DNA of 64,000 nt from Rugalucina vietnamica (GCA_964017185.1 OZ024882.1:42825431-42889430); one strand, 5' to 3'. Counted from the first letter of the stretch, positions 48,400-60,360 are shown. Notes: generated by a model from the letters alone, not told the origin. Program-made: numbers and translations.

Positions 48400-48760
48400 G
48401 AAATTTGATTGTACTTTCTCGTATTTTTACACTTACTTTAAGAAACAAACTGAGTGGCCACCTATTGGGAAATAAATAGCTGGACACTCGGCTTACAATG
48501 TGTTTTCTTAGTATCATTGCCTACTTGTACCTTTTTCTAAGCAATGTTTCAATTGTTTAACCCCGTTTAGGAATGTGTCTTTGATTTAGACTTCTCGTAT
48601 AAACTCTCGAAATAGCAGTACACTAGTCTGACGTTCGTTGGCGGTTTAAAAAAGGCTACTGATGAGGGTTCATTACCCAAAATTGCGCAATATCGTCCGT
48701 ACTATCTTCCATGTTTTTACTGCTTCCAAAGGACTAAACATTTATATTTTATTTATATAA
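48400..48760 (+). mobile_element. LTR-like interspersed repeat F, partial copy 3
   Basis: AAACTGAGTGGCCACCTATTGG and GACACTCGGCTTACAATG match copies 1 and 2. The tail CTGATGAGGGTTCATTACCC matches the complement of 61470-61505. Confidence 0.65.
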
Positions 48761-49841
48761 AATATAGCACTTCGAATGACCGAAAAGTATGATCTTACTT
48801 GTCACCCTTGTCAAGTAATGTTAATATTATGTCTATAATATCTATCAAACGATGTCGACTATCTTTCAAAAACAGACAAGTTGTTTGTTAGTATTTCACT
48901 GAAATGTTAAAGGCCTAAAGTCAACTGCCACCCAGCGAAAAATTAATACCTTTATTGAGACAGGTAATACAGGTAGAGCTAAGCTACTGTGCAGCTTCTG
49001 TCATATTAATTGTCTTATTGATAATCCCCAAGACAATACCTGTTGTATAAAATGCGATAAATTTAATCACAGGTAAGGACATAGGTATTTATGGTTATCT
49101 GTTTTACGAGGGAGCATAAATCAGTTATTTTACAGGTAGCAGGCACATCCAATCAAATCAATTATTGGATTTTTTGGAGCTCTTGGGGATGTTACCCCTG
49201 GGGTGTCAAAGAAGCACAATTATTCTAAAATCTCGTCAATTTGGAAAGCATTAGAAAATGGTTTAATCTTAAATGAACAATTCACAGGAAATGTGTAGCT
49301 GCTATGGTTCGATATAAACAACTGTCAAGGAAGATGTCTATCTCAATAAAGACGACATTGGCAATTTCCAAACTTTCTTGTCTTTCGCCATAAATCATAA
49401 TGTACATGTACATATGTTTTGCTTTTTGCATTTTTTTATTTATGGTAGGTGTCAGTTTTCACGGCTATTTTACTGGTGGAGAGAAGTCGAAGCCGAGTAG
49501 CATCCTTACAAGACCGGAGCACCAGATCGATCGTACATGTATGTTATCTAAGTACAGGTACCATTATCTGTATCGTCAACAGGTCCTTGCATGTACAATT
49601 TTGGTCTGATTCCAGCAAACCAATATCGGGGGAGGGAGGCTTTAGACATTAGATGAATAGTGAACGGAATGTACATTCATGAATAATTTTCTTGGTTTGG
49701 AATAGTTTTGTACTGATATGAGAAATACATATAATCAATTAAATTTACGTTATTACAAACAAATAAACAGTGATCGTAAGCAAAGATCAGAAACTGTTGC
49801 AATTAAAACTACATTTCAACCCTAAAACATCTACTCAGTAT
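48761..49841. other. Gene-free stretch
   Basis: Nothing recognisable is seen. Short overlapping ORFs near 49400-49650 have no known motif. Confidence 0.5.
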
Positions 49842-50102
49842 CATGAAAACATGTCCGTGTCTGTATACCCCCTTGAACCCCACTTTTATATAGCAAAAAT
49901 GGGGTATTCAGGGGTAAACCTACTTTTCTAATTTTTGCTCTGTAACATAGATTCTTGGTACTCGTCAGAACCGCCTCGCCGAAGCGGTTCAAACGTGTAC
50001 CCACATGCAATATTTTGAGCAAAATTATTAAAAATATCAAAATGTTTCCAGTGAAATTTTAAATTCTTACAGCTATTTTTGCATGAGCAATTGTTCGTAA
50101 TG
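49842..50102 (-). mobile_element. MITE family A, minus-strand copy
   Basis: It starts CATGAAAACATGTCCGTG and ends GAGCAATTGTTCGTAATG. The core is CAGAACCGCCTCGCCGAAGC. It is inverted relative to the copy at 41803. Confidence 0.85.
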
Positions 50103-50239
50103 AAGCAGCCATTTCCCCAAACGTGACCACTCAGTTATATTACATGTTTGTTATATACATTGATATTTAAGAGAATGAAAATTTTTAGTTGATACGTACT
50201 CTTTGATACTGTGTCCAATTGTTCCCAAGTACGCATAAG

Positions 50240-50545
50240 GCACGCCGTACCGAGTACCAACAATGGTTATAGTTGAATCAAAATACGAAAAAATGTATAC
50301 CCTTGTACTCCCCTGTTTCACTACATAAAAATGTTGGTTGGTTGATTTGGGTTTAACGTCCCACCAACAACTAAGATCATATGGAGACGGGACCTCGGTT
50401 TATAGTTCCATCCAACGGACTGGAGAAGCCCGGGATTGAACCTGCGATCCTTGTTCCACAAGGCGAGTGACATAACCACTGCACCACGGAGGCTTCTACA
50501 TAAAATGTGTGTATAAGGGGGTATATATTTCACGGATAAGTTTAC
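50240..50545 (+). mobile_element. MITE family A, degenerate, split by a SINE
   Basis: Only the right half is clear: GTATACCCTTGTACTCCCCTG, then, after the SINE, GTATAAGGGGGTATATATTTCACGG. It gives the pre-insertion context for the SINE at 50334. Confidence 0.65.
50334..50495 (-). mobile_element. tRNA-derived SINE nested in a MITE
   Basis: The minus strand reads GCCTCCGTGGTGCAGTGGTT (A box), CGCAGGTTCAATCCCG (B box), a short body, GGGACGTTAAACCC and a CCAA-repeat tail. CTACATAAAA flanks it at 50321-50330 and 50496-50505, the target duplication. Confidence 0.92.
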
Positions 50546-50900
50546 GTGGTAAACATCAATGAGGATGAATATCAGCAGACGTCGATTGGAGACAGGTGAG
50601 TTTAGTCACTGTGGAATTAAGCACAGACAATTGTTGAATGTAATTATAATTTAAATCGAGTTTAGATTGTAAAGCAGACAGACCGTAAGTATATAAGTGG
50701 CAAGCTGACAATTTTGTATTATCAAATCTGACTCATTTGTCTGGCTGGTCAACGTCATATTGGCAGTGCATTGATTTAAATTTTATTTCGTGCAAATTGG
50801 AAGACGCTCAGCTGGCTGGCACAGTCCTTGGACATATTTATGTTTATGTTTTCTGATTATTCTGTCTGCCTCTCTAATGTACTCGTCAACTTTGCATTCG

Positions 50901-51133
50901 AGCCTGTGCATGAAAAAACCAACAATTTGGGTTTCCGACCAGGTCCAACACAAACCAGCCTGTACAGTCACAGAAGAAACCCAGAATCTTGAAAATTTGG
51001 GAATAAGTAGAGGAGGAAATGTACTATCCGTGTAGCGAAAACAGAGACGCTGATCAGCTTCGCGGTTACCGCGAAGCTGATCTGCGTCTTTGTTTTCGCG
51101 CATGCAAATTGTTGGTTTTCTCACGCACAGGCT
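50901..51133 (+). mobile_element. MITE family B, best-preserved copy
   Basis: TIRs of about 28 bp: AGCCTGTGCATGAAAAAACC... and the complement of AGCCTGTGCGTGAGAAAACC. The internal hairpin has arms GATCAGCTTCGCGG / CCGCGAAGCTGATC inside CGAAAACAGAGACGC / GCGTCTTTGTTTTCG. A 117-codon minus-strand ORF spans it, but similar text in every copy shows it is element sequence and not a host protein. Confidence 0.9.
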
Positions 51134-51140
51134 CATTCAT

Positions 51141-51376
51141 CATGAAAACATGTCCATGCAATTAATACCCCCTTATACACAACTTTAATATAACAAAACT
51201 GGGGTTTACAGGGGTTTATCTATTTTTCTTATTTTTAATCCAAAACATAAATTGTGGGTACTCACAATCAACGTTTTGAGCAAAAATATTAAAATATCTT
51301 TTTTTTTCATTGAAATTTTGAATTTTAGTTTTTACTGAAAATTCTTTGTATACTGCATGTGAAAGTTTTCGTAATG
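51141..51376 (-). mobile_element. MITE family A, minus-strand copy abutting family B
   Basis: CATGAAAACATGTCCATGC to GAAAGTTTTCGTAATG. The GC-rich core hairpin is deleted, leaving GGGTACTCACAATCAACG. It begins 8 bp after the end of the family B copy. Confidence 0.82.
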
Positions 51377-51489
51377 TTCAGTTGATACCAGAGGTCTGGC
51401 TGAGGTATTGAGATAAAGCTACTTGTTTCTTGCTCTCTCTTAATGCATGTCAGACAATTTGTATGCTTTATGCCGGGTGTTAAGGTTTG

Positions 51490-51660
51490 GATTATTATTT
51501 TTTTCTTATTTTTCCTTAAAACATAGAATATGTGTACACGTTAGAACCGCCTCGCCGTTACTTTGGTGCATAAATAAGAAAAAATAGGAATACATGATGA
51601 TGTTTTCCTGTTTTGGTGCAATAATAAGAAATATATGTATACATGGACATGTTTTCTCGG
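51490..51660 (+). mobile_element. MITE family A, fragment
   Basis: AAACATAGAATATGTGTACACG, TTAGAACCGCCTCGCCGTTA and TACATGGACATGTTTTCTCGG survive, with internal rearrangement. Confidence 0.6.
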
Positions 51661-52590
51661 TAAACAACTTGCACAAGACTAATAAGATAGTGTCTCGTAA
51701 GCTAATTCCTAAAAATAACCAGTATAGGAAACAAACTGTATTTGCTAGCATTTGTGTATACGTCATACGATAGAGGGCGCTTTAGTACTGCACATAGTTT
51801 TTTTTTTTTTTTTGAAATCGCGCATTGCTATATTCATATCAAAGAAAACTGTTTTACACATAACCTATCTGATGTTGCATATTATACTGAGTACCACAGC
51901 CAACGCACTTTTATTTTTTCATCTCATCTTTTAAAATGGCCAATTATCTGAAATCCTTTGTGCGCAGTCAGCATCAAACTGACTCGAAAACCACTGAGCG
52001 TTATTAAATCCAAAGTTTTAGTGCGCATGTGCTTGAACATGCATGAGGGTACAGAAATGCATTTTCCGTGCCTCGCGCGTCCAGGCCCGAATTTTTTCAA
52101 AACAATGCACACAATTCAAATCTTTGACGGTCGTCAAATGAGTGTATGGCAGTTTCAATGCTCAGTGTCAGAAATCGCCATTGATTTTGAGTACGTGTAC
52201 CCCAAAATGTTTAGGCGTTCAACGTCACTTGGTCACGTGATCGACGTCACTGCAGATGCCAACCATATGCTTTATTTTGTGTTGGCAACCTAGCCTCACC
52301 AAATAAAGTGTATTGCAGTTGTGGAACATTTGTGTTTCACTGTGCTTCCCTGCTTAAGAGTGGGGTGGTTTGCACAGTTTAGCAATCAATTCGTCAAAAT
52401 CCTTGATTTCCCTTATTTTCAAACTGACCCCTTCGTCGGTTTTTACGCAACTGTAGGCAAACAAAAAACGATTGATGTTTAACATTCACAGGTCGTCTTT
52501 GAAAATAGCTGCATAAATACGGACTTTCGGATGAATAGACTGAAACCCCAAAAAAGTTATTCAAATTTTAATGACGGGTTGTTGGCTGTT
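51661..52590. other. Gene-free stretch
   Basis: It contains a T-run at about 51799-51813. A 111-codon ORF at 51958-52293 has no recognised domain. No gene is supported, though AATAAA occurs at 52302. Confidence 0.4.
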
Positions 52591-52591
52591 T

Positions 52592-52797
52592 AGGGAGCGC
52601 GGCGGCGTAGTGGTAGAGCGTCGGACTCGGAATCGAGAGCTCCTGAGTTTGATCCCTACAAGCGGCACCGTGTTGTGTCCTTGAGCAAGACACATCAACT
52701 CCCTACCGTACTGGTTAAACCCAGGAAGCGTCGGCTCCGTCCCGTCCCGACATGACGGAAAAATGTTGACTGGGACGTTAAGCCTCAATACAAACAA
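52592..52797 (+). mobile_element. tRNA-derived SINE, plus strand
   Basis: A box GGCGTAGTGGTAGAGCG and B box GAGTTTGATCCC (52645-52656) at tRNA spacing. Next comes a central segment TTGAGCAAGACAC, a type shared by several animal SINE superfamilies, then the 3' tail GGGACGTTAAGCC. The shared tail with the SINEs at 41092 and 50334 suggests the same partner LINE. Confidence 0.85.
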
Positions 52798-53240
52798 TAT
52801 GAAATCACTGTGTAGCAATATTTTCTTTCTTTGAAGCATTTATCAACATTTAGAACACTTTGGAACTTTAAAGTTTCCGAAGTGTTCACATAGACCAGAT
52901 CACCACATGTGATTTGTATACGATCAAGTATATGCGCTGCATACGATAGGATATGTAAAAAAATATTTCACAAATGGCTCACGCGAACGGCTCCACAAAT
53001 TTCCCGAACTAAAGTATAGTCTGATATGTTAAATTCACGTGTGACGTCACCGTTGTGTACACAAATGATAGCTTACACGGAGTTTATTTCCCGACAGTGA
53101 ATAACGCGTCATGATAAAGAAGAACGTCAAAACCCATAAGTAATGCCTGTAATTGTGTGTTGTTGTGGAAGCCTGACATCCTGTGCACACAACAAAATTT
53201 GATTTGAAAAGTGGACATATACTTGCCATTACGTTAATTT

Positions 53241-53260
53241 GGGGGGGGGGGGGGGGGGGG
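53241..53260 (+). repeat. G20 run
   Basis: Twenty G in a row, a potential quadruplex former. Confidence 0.97.
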
Positions 53261-53455
53261 CAGGGGTAATTGGGTAATTTTTTGGACAAAAAATTTTGAT
53301 ACCAAAATCTTAGGTTTTCTCAAGTATTGCTCGAAATACATGGTAAAATAATATTTACAGCGTAAAACAATGCTGCAAATGATCACATTTTGATAAAAAC
53401 TAGTTAAAATATTTCATTTTTTGTCAAATAATTATTTTATCTATAACATTGCCTG

Positions 53456-53695
53456 TAAGGCCTATATGAAATATATGTGTGGTTTCTGTTTCATGCCCCC
53501 ATAATTAGGGTAAGTAGGTGGGAAGTATTATTTAATTTAGTCAAAATATTTAACACAGAAAACAGCCTCATAATAAAAATGTGGCTATTGTTAGTTGTTT
53601 TTACTTCAAAAGACCGTTTTAATGTTTAAGGTAGGGTGAAAAAACTAGGGTAGGTAGGGAAACCGGAACCACACATATAAATCATTTAGGCCTTA
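53456..53695. mobile_element. MITE, 240 bp
   Basis: TAAGGCCTATATGAAATATA...GTGTGGTTTC at the left and GGAACCACACATATAAATC...AGGCCTTA at the right form TIRs of about 33 bp. The interior has GGGTAGGTAGG motifs. Non-coding. Confidence 0.82.
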
Positions 53696-53794
53696 TGCCT
53701 ATATCCTACAGTGTCATCATTCATGTGTATCACAAAAACATACTGTCTACATGAAATTCAAGGTGAGGTGAATACTTTACATGTCTGATAAATG

Positions 53795-54128
53795 TAAAGC
53801 TCGGCAAATGGGTCACTGTATGGGCGGCAACTTTAATATTCATATCTGGGCGTGGTCGGCTAGTCCATCTGTTCAAGTAGGGATATAATAGAAAAGTCGA
53901 ATTCAGTCAGCCTAGAGCGCTGTCACATATTTTACCGTTAAAGATCAGCTACCTATTTTGTCCAATCCAGTAAACTAGACAAACTCGGATTTTCATTCTA
54001 ACAGACAACATGTGAGTTGAGTCTTTCAACTGTATACCTTTAGCTTTTACCTAGGTCAAAAGTAGACCATACCCAATAACGTATTCATAAGGTAACGCCC
54101 TTACAGTGACCTATTTGCCGAGCTATAC
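53795..54128. mobile_element. MITE, about 334 bp
   Basis: AAAGCTCGGCAAATGGGTCA and TTACAGTGACCTATTTGCCG are inverted ends (about 22-bp TIR). The interior is non-coding. Confidence 0.8.
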
Positions 54129-54603
54129 CTTCTTATACATGCAAGCAACAAAAAATCGACTATTTGTGCTTTAAGGCTAGTAAATATATTTGCCCACTTA
54201 TTTTGAGCAAAACAGTTTGTATGACATGCCATTTAGCAAAACATAGCACCCGATGACAATGTAGACCATGACTTGCCTCAAATATGCTAGCACAAGCTTA
54301 CATGTACATGTTACTAAGCCAAGACAAAGGTATTGGTCACCACTTAGATATAAACAAACACATTGGTACAGACACTCAAATTTCTAAAAACTAACGAGTG
54401 ATGATCGTCAAAGTTCACCAGAAGTGTAACTGGTTAAAGAACAGAGGGCAGACTTTCACCTGGTCTGGCAACTTTTCAAACACTAGGTCATGTTCAGTCA
54501 GGTAGAAATATGTATATAAACAAGCTACAGTCCTAAACCAAATTACTGAAATAACTTGATTTGATGGGCTTGCATTATAAATTGATTTTGCGCATTTTGA
54601 CAG

Positions 54604-54706
54604 CCCCCCCCCCCCGGGACCAATCATGATTCTTATATGATGTCTGTAATGTAACTGTAACTACAACTGTGTGCATAAGGATTTTCTTGGTCCCGGGGTG
54701 GGGGGG
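54604..54706. repeat. Inverted repeat with C-run and G-run arms
   Basis: A C12 run then GGGACCAA (54604-54623) pairs with TTGGTCCCGGGG then a G-run (54688-54706), so the transcript or single strand would form a GC-rich hairpin of about 18 bp with a 65-nt loop. Confidence 0.85.
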
Positions 54707-55168
54707 ACACAGCTGATTTTTTTCAAATTCAATTATAGTCTGATTTTTTTTTTTCAATGTACAGGGCGGAGCCTGTCAATTTTTGATTGACAATGACAAA
54801 GTTGACCATTACATTTAAAAATAGGTGGTTCTCACTTGGACTGTTACTTTGACCCACTTGTTATTGTTGAACCAATCAGTGTCAAAATTAAACCTCATGC
54901 ACTGAAAATGATGGGTAAACACATACTGTCATAGAAAAATAGTCTGTACTACATGACTGTATTTATGTCTGACCATATTGAAAATTCCCTTAGTAAATGC
55001 CTGGTAAACATTCTTGTTGTATGACTCTCTGTTTTTCGTTTCAAGTTTAAAACTTTAATTCTGATACAATTAAATATCAATTGATGCAGGCTTACTTTAA
55101 ATTACTAATTTACTAATGAAGGTGGCAGAAAAAAGTGCAATAACTACAGTACGGATCTGTAAAGTGCT

Positions 55169-56165
55169 ACTGACAGCTCAGTAAAGTTAGCAGCGAATCT
55201 GTTGCAGCAGCAGCAGCGGCAAAAAAAAAATAAGAAAGAAAGAAACGGTCAAGTTAGCTGCAGCGAAACTTTTTGCCACCTATTGTTTATTGTTCATACA
55301 GACAAGGCTCCAGAGTATCATCGTCTATCTTGAAGCTTACACTATTGAGCAAATCACTAAGGTGAGCTACGGCACAATTCGGTCTTTCGTTTTCGTTTAA
55401 GTCTGCTGTCTATGAGCGCTATTATTAAAGACGATGAATGTCATCACAAACAGACGTTTTTTATCCCACCTATTACCCAGTCTATGGACACTTTTACTGT
55501 TGGCAGGGAACTTTTGTCCTTAAGCTATGTTATGGGTGGGATAGAAAAGTCCTGTTTGCAGCATAAGTATTCGTTTCCTATAGCACTCACAGCCAGACGA
55601 AACTGTAAAAAAATCAGCAACATTTTTCATAAAATTGGTAATATGAGGTCTAGAAAAGTTATGTTGCAGCATTCATCATCATTTTCTACATTGCGATCAC
55701 AGCCAGACGAAAAAGAAAAAAAAAATAAGAAGAATAAAATAATAAAAAAAATGGTGACAAACATTTCCACTTACATGGAACGTTTTTCGTAGGTGACGTC
55801 GAAAAGATGTGATTGTGGCAAAAATGTCATTCTCTTATGCGTTATCACCTATATTAAAGCCAAAACATTCTGCGACAAAAAGATTTGCTGCAAGCGAAAT
55901 TGCTGCTTACTTGACTGTATTTTGCTGTAGCAAAATAGCTGCTTACTTAACTAATTTCGCTGCAGCAAAATTCCCGCTAACTTGACTGTATTTTGCTGCT
56001 ACAAATTTAATTCTAACGCTGCAAGCAAAATTGCCGTTAACTTAAATTGCTGTAGCAAAATTGCTGCTACATGTAACTTGACCGATTTTGCTGCAGTAAA
56101 ATTGCTGCTAACTTGACTATTTTTGATGCAGCAAATTTGCTGCTAATTTGACCGAGCTGACCTTG
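55169..56165. mobile_element. Composite TIR element with GCTGCAGCAAAA repeats
   Basis: The left end CAGCTCAGTAAAGTTAGCAG is inverted to GCTGCTAATTTGACCGAGCTG at the right. 55870-56160 holds about eight degenerate units of 30-45 bp built on TTGCTGCAGCAAAATTGCTG and CTAACTTGACTATTTT. The ORF at 55412-55792 has two diverged repeats and a Lys-rich end; it lies inside the element, and its coding status is unknown. Confidence 0.65.
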
Positions 56166-57050
56166 TAGGAAAAATAAGTCAAATCAGCTGGTTCTCCGAA
56201 TCGCTTTATTTTTTCGAATGGTACTTTATTGACCTTCTACTGCGGTCATGTACTATCAGTAAAGCAAAGAGTTGTTTACAAAAATAGAGGCATTGGCTAA
56301 ATTGATTGAAATATTTGAATGTAGCAGTATGGTTATATTTTAGAAACAAAATGTTTATGTTTTTGTGTGTCTACCATACACTTCACCTATTTTGAAATCA
56401 TTCAGGTGAAACACAGGTATATCACAAAGACAACTAGCATAATTTATTCATCTTTACCTCAATTATACATGATTGTCAGCTCTGGGACCCTATCTCAACA
56501 ATGAAATCATCCAAGGCTGGGCTTAGCTAAGCTCTGCCCTGCACATTGAAAAAAATCCAAGTATAAGGTTAATTGCAGAAACTATGTTTTCACACCAAAA
56601 AATTTAATTGGTAGATTTTCCTGGAGGAAAGCATTCTAGGAATCAATGAAGGCTTATTCAAACTATTTAATTCACTGACAAAAAATGTGTTTTTGAAATA
56701 AGAACTTATTTAGCCTTTTCTATAGGCAGCTTCCCATACAGAATGGACGTTCTCCTTACTGCAGCAGCATCAAGAAATGTCAGGATTGACTAGATTCTGG
56801 ATTGGATTAAAGGAATATGCTCAATCAATATCCTTCATTCCAGATGAAGGTGATAAGCGAAACAAATATTTTGACACCACAATTTTGAAAATCGGTCCAT
56901 TAGTCCATTTTTACAATAGTCGCTAATGTTTGCCGCCATATTGTTTAGCTGGTCAGGTTCAGGTTACTTACCGAAAACGAAAAAAAATCCTTTCTTTCGA
57001 AATTTGATCAACATGATTTAGTTAAATAAATGGAAAGTATTTGCTAACTT
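56166..57050. other. Gene-free stretch
   Basis: No ORF or repeat is recognised. Confidence 0.5.
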
Positions 57051-58060
57051 ACGGGGGATGATCCAAAATAACGTAGACTTTTGCTGTAGCTTCTATACAG
57101 CTCAATCAAATGCTTATAAAATAACATGAACATAAATCGGAATGTGTCTAGAATATTGCGACAAAATATCAAGCAAAAATAACTACTCGTTAAATATCAA
57201 CAGTAAAAACAAAAAGGTCACTCTGGTCTACCCGGCGCACGTCAGCTTTGATTTCGTAACGTCGTTGGCGTTTGTATTGTTTTCCTATCAGCGCTTGCGG
57301 CCATCTATTCAACATGTACCATAGATAAAAGAATTTTAAATTATTGTGCTATGTACTTCACATATTTTCCGTCAATGTCCAAAACTCGAAACAAATTCTA
57401 ACTTTAAATTGCTTCAAAATCGCCTCATCCGTAGCCGTCTGCATACGGTCAGCGTATTACGCATTTACGTCACCAGTGATGCGCGTTATTTTTGTTTCTG
57501 TTTCCATCTTTGTTATGCTATTTTAGCGTCCATATTTTTACACAGCTGATTTATTCATTGACTGTTCTTATTTTCTCTACATTTAGTTATTTTCGGTGTT
57601 TGTGTTGACGTTTTTTAAAAATCGCGGCAATTTTAGTAATCGTATACATTTAAATCGTGTCTGGTGACGATGTTTCTAACGTTAAATGCAGGCTGAAAAG
57701 TGCACAATTGATACATGTACTTCAAAAACGCATGACTCAAATTTGTTGAAACTTATACACAGCAATATCTAAACGCCAAGCTTTTACTGTACTAAATTTG
57801 GTGCGATTTGCATGCCTATTTTACATTTTATTGAGACATGTATGATACAGGACACGAGCGAAAATTCGCGTGCGCCGCCCATGCGTCACAATGGTTTTAA
57901 AATGGCTCGGCGTGTTTGCGATACTTACGAAATGTGTAATTGTTTTATCTTATCTTGATATACGAATGTTTTGATTGAACGCAATATGCATTTTTCGTAA
58001 ATAAATCTATGTATGTTAAAGCTACAGCAAAAGTTAACGTTATTTTGGATTTTCCCTCGT
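57051..58060. mobile_element. TIR element, about 1.0 kb
   Basis: GATCCAAAATAACGTAGAC...TTTTGCTGTAGCTT at the left is inverted to AAGCTACAGCAAAAGTTAAC...TTTTGGATTTTCCC at the right, giving TIRs of about 40 bp. No transposase is visible. Short ORFs inside are not convincing. Confidence 0.8.
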
Positions 58061-59085
58061 ACTTACACTATAATTTGCATAAAAATGCTGATATTAATAG
58101 TTCCATGATTATCGGGGAATGACGACATACCTTAATAGTTGCTTGATTTGAATTTGAGCCCTCAAGATAAGCTTCTTAATTATTCAAACATTGGTTGATT
58201 TTCATGAAATTTGTTGCAAACTGTTACGCTACATAAAGCATTTCATATGCAGAACATGTAGAACAAGTGATTTGTTTATTTTAAGCGGCAGATTATGAAA
58301 GGGAGAATATCTAGTTTCATAATGAAACAATATTCCAAACGAATTTAGAGCGTCTGATTCTGATTAGCTATCCAATCTATTAATTTTCTACAGAAAATGT
58401 TTTCTGTATTTTGTATGCGGGTTCGAAACCTACCTTCGCCAATTTACTAGTATATCTTTATTTCTCTACTATATAATTTTTCCGATGTACTTGTATCAGA
58501 AATGATCTTGGCAGGAATAGCTGTTGAAATTTGTATAATTTTGAAATGAAAATATTATTTCCAAGATTCGGCATCCACAGGATCCAGTTATTCCATGTAT
58601 ATAGACGAGTGTGCTTGCACAACGAAAACTATATCAGTTGGGACATCGTAGGCTCAACCTGCGGAGATCGCGCGAAAATGCAAAAAAATGGCATCGCACG
58701 ATCATCGCAAGCTAATCGTAGGCCAAATGTAGCCAAGGCTTAAGTGATTAATTTGCACAATGTGCCAACAGCTACGATGCAACATTAAGTCCTACCTATA
58801 TAAAAAAACAACAATGATGAATTTAAGATAGTACGATGGCAATAGAATGAATAGAAGTGATGTAGCACTTTTGCAAAGCCTCTATACCGTAAGCATTTTG
58901 CAACATCGTTTACGGTCACAGAGGTAGGTTTCTGCAATTATTAATATGCAACCCATGTCTGCTTTTAATGCTTATTTAAAATGTTGTGGTTTTCGTTGAA
59001 ACAGGCCATCTGCTTGGAAAATTGAGCCGCTACGCAAGAACCTGACTTAGGGGTCTTCGACCGGGTCGACTCACAGAAGAAAAAA
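58061..59085. other. Gene-free stretch
   Basis: Nothing recognisable. A 70-codon ORF at 58531 has no known motif. Confidence 0.5.
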
Positions 59086-59670
59086 AGGTACAAGTAGGCA
59101 AAGATCAGGAAAATGCGCAATCAGAAAGAGATTCCCATTCCAAAAACCGAGGTGGGAAAAAAACCAAACTAACAATCAGGCACTTATACCATGAAACATA
59201 TCGTAAGCCGAATGAGCAGCTATTTTCCCAATAGGTGGCCACTCAGTTACCTTAACTTAAGTAAAAATATGAAAACATACATAAGGCGCCAACAGCACAA
59301 AAATTTTAAACACCAAGACATAAAACAAAAAGAACCACCACAGAAGTATCGCCTTGGAACGATCAGTAACACAAATTTACTGGCGGGCTTAAACCGGTTT
59401 TATAGGATCCTAACCTCACCCTCAGCTTCTGCAGTGGTTCATAACATTTAGTAAGTTCTTCGGTCCTCGTGGTGAATCTCTAACTAGTCAATGAATCATC
59501 AAGAACAAACAAATAAATCATGATAAACATCCTGATTAATCAAAAACAAGGACTCACAGATTGAGTAAGCTGCCCGACGATGGAGATCCATGGGCGCCAA
59601 TAACATACTAGCTCCGGAGCAAAAGTAAAACACCAGTTGGACCCCGGTGGGCCAAGCAACAGACAAGAAA
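59086..59670 (-). mobile_element. LTR-like interspersed repeat F, copy 4
   Basis: Inverse orientation to 20820-21405, with good similarity over about 580 bp (GCCACTCAGTTACC, GGTCCTCGTGGTGAATC, CACCAGTTGGACCCCGGTGG). An ORF at 59191 lies wholly within it and is not taken as a gene. Confidence 0.8.
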
Positions 59671-59675
59671 GCTAG

Positions 59676-59790
59676 AATCTTGAAATTGTGGGTATAAGCA
59701 GGGGAAATTTAATTTGTATTTTCCGTGTAGCGAAAACAAATGCGCTGATGTGCCTTTATTTTCGGATAGGCAAAGATCATGTTTTCTCTT
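59676..59790 (+). mobile_element. MITE family B, truncated
   Basis: CTAGAATCTTGAAATTGTGG, CCGTGTAGCGAAAACAAATG and TTTATTTTCGGATAGGCAAA survive from the middle of the element. Both TIRs are lost and one hairpin arm is shortened. Confidence 0.65.
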
Positions 59791-59804
59791 GACGTGGCTT
59801 TTTA

Positions 59805-59823
59805 TTTATTTATTTATCTTTTT

Positions 59824-59854
<31 letters not shown>

Positions 59855-59875
59855 TTTGTGTATTTATTTATTTAT
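59805..59875. repeat. (TTTA)n microsatellite
   Basis: About fifteen TTTA units with one TTTG and one C-containing interruption. The Phe/Leu/Ile/Tyr-rich ORF across it is a translation of the repeat. Confidence 0.95.
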
Positions 59876-60360
59876 GTGTCATTATTTGTTGAGATATATT
59901 AGATGTTGGTTAATTACATATGTTAGCTGTTGGCTTATACTTCGACAAAATATACTATTCTTCTTCTATATATCTGTCTTCTTGCGTTGTGATTTAATGA
60001 ACATTTTATGCAGCTTGATTGACAAGCAATGCACTTCTCTGCATAGTAAGCAGTGTGAAATTGACACATTGCAGGAAACATTTTACTGCGTACTTTAACT
60101 CATTTTTTTTAACTTTTCAATCATTATCATCTGGGTCAGTCCTTTTTTCTAAGCAAAGGGACGCCGCGTTCTATACTGTTTGTCTTTGTCCTAAAACTGG
60201 ATTATGGAAGTTGAAGTCACGTTTTTAAGTTTACGATGAGATGCATGTGGAAAATAAAAAGTGCATAGTCAGTTAGTCACACTATAGTGTTTTGACAAAA
60301 AGAAAGGGCAAACATTTCAGTGTCATTTGTGGTGGATAAGTACCTATTGTCACCAAACCG

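Noticed and set aside
50783..51136. 117-codon minus-strand ORF
   Set aside because: It covers a family B MITE. Similar peptides arise from other copies of the element, so it is repeat-derived.
51958..52293. 111-codon ORF as a gene
   Set aside because: No known motif and a frame partly shared with a minus-strand ORF; evidence is too weak.
59714..59902. Membrane-protein-like ORF
   Set aside because: Its hydrophobic repeats come from the (TTTA)n microsatellite.
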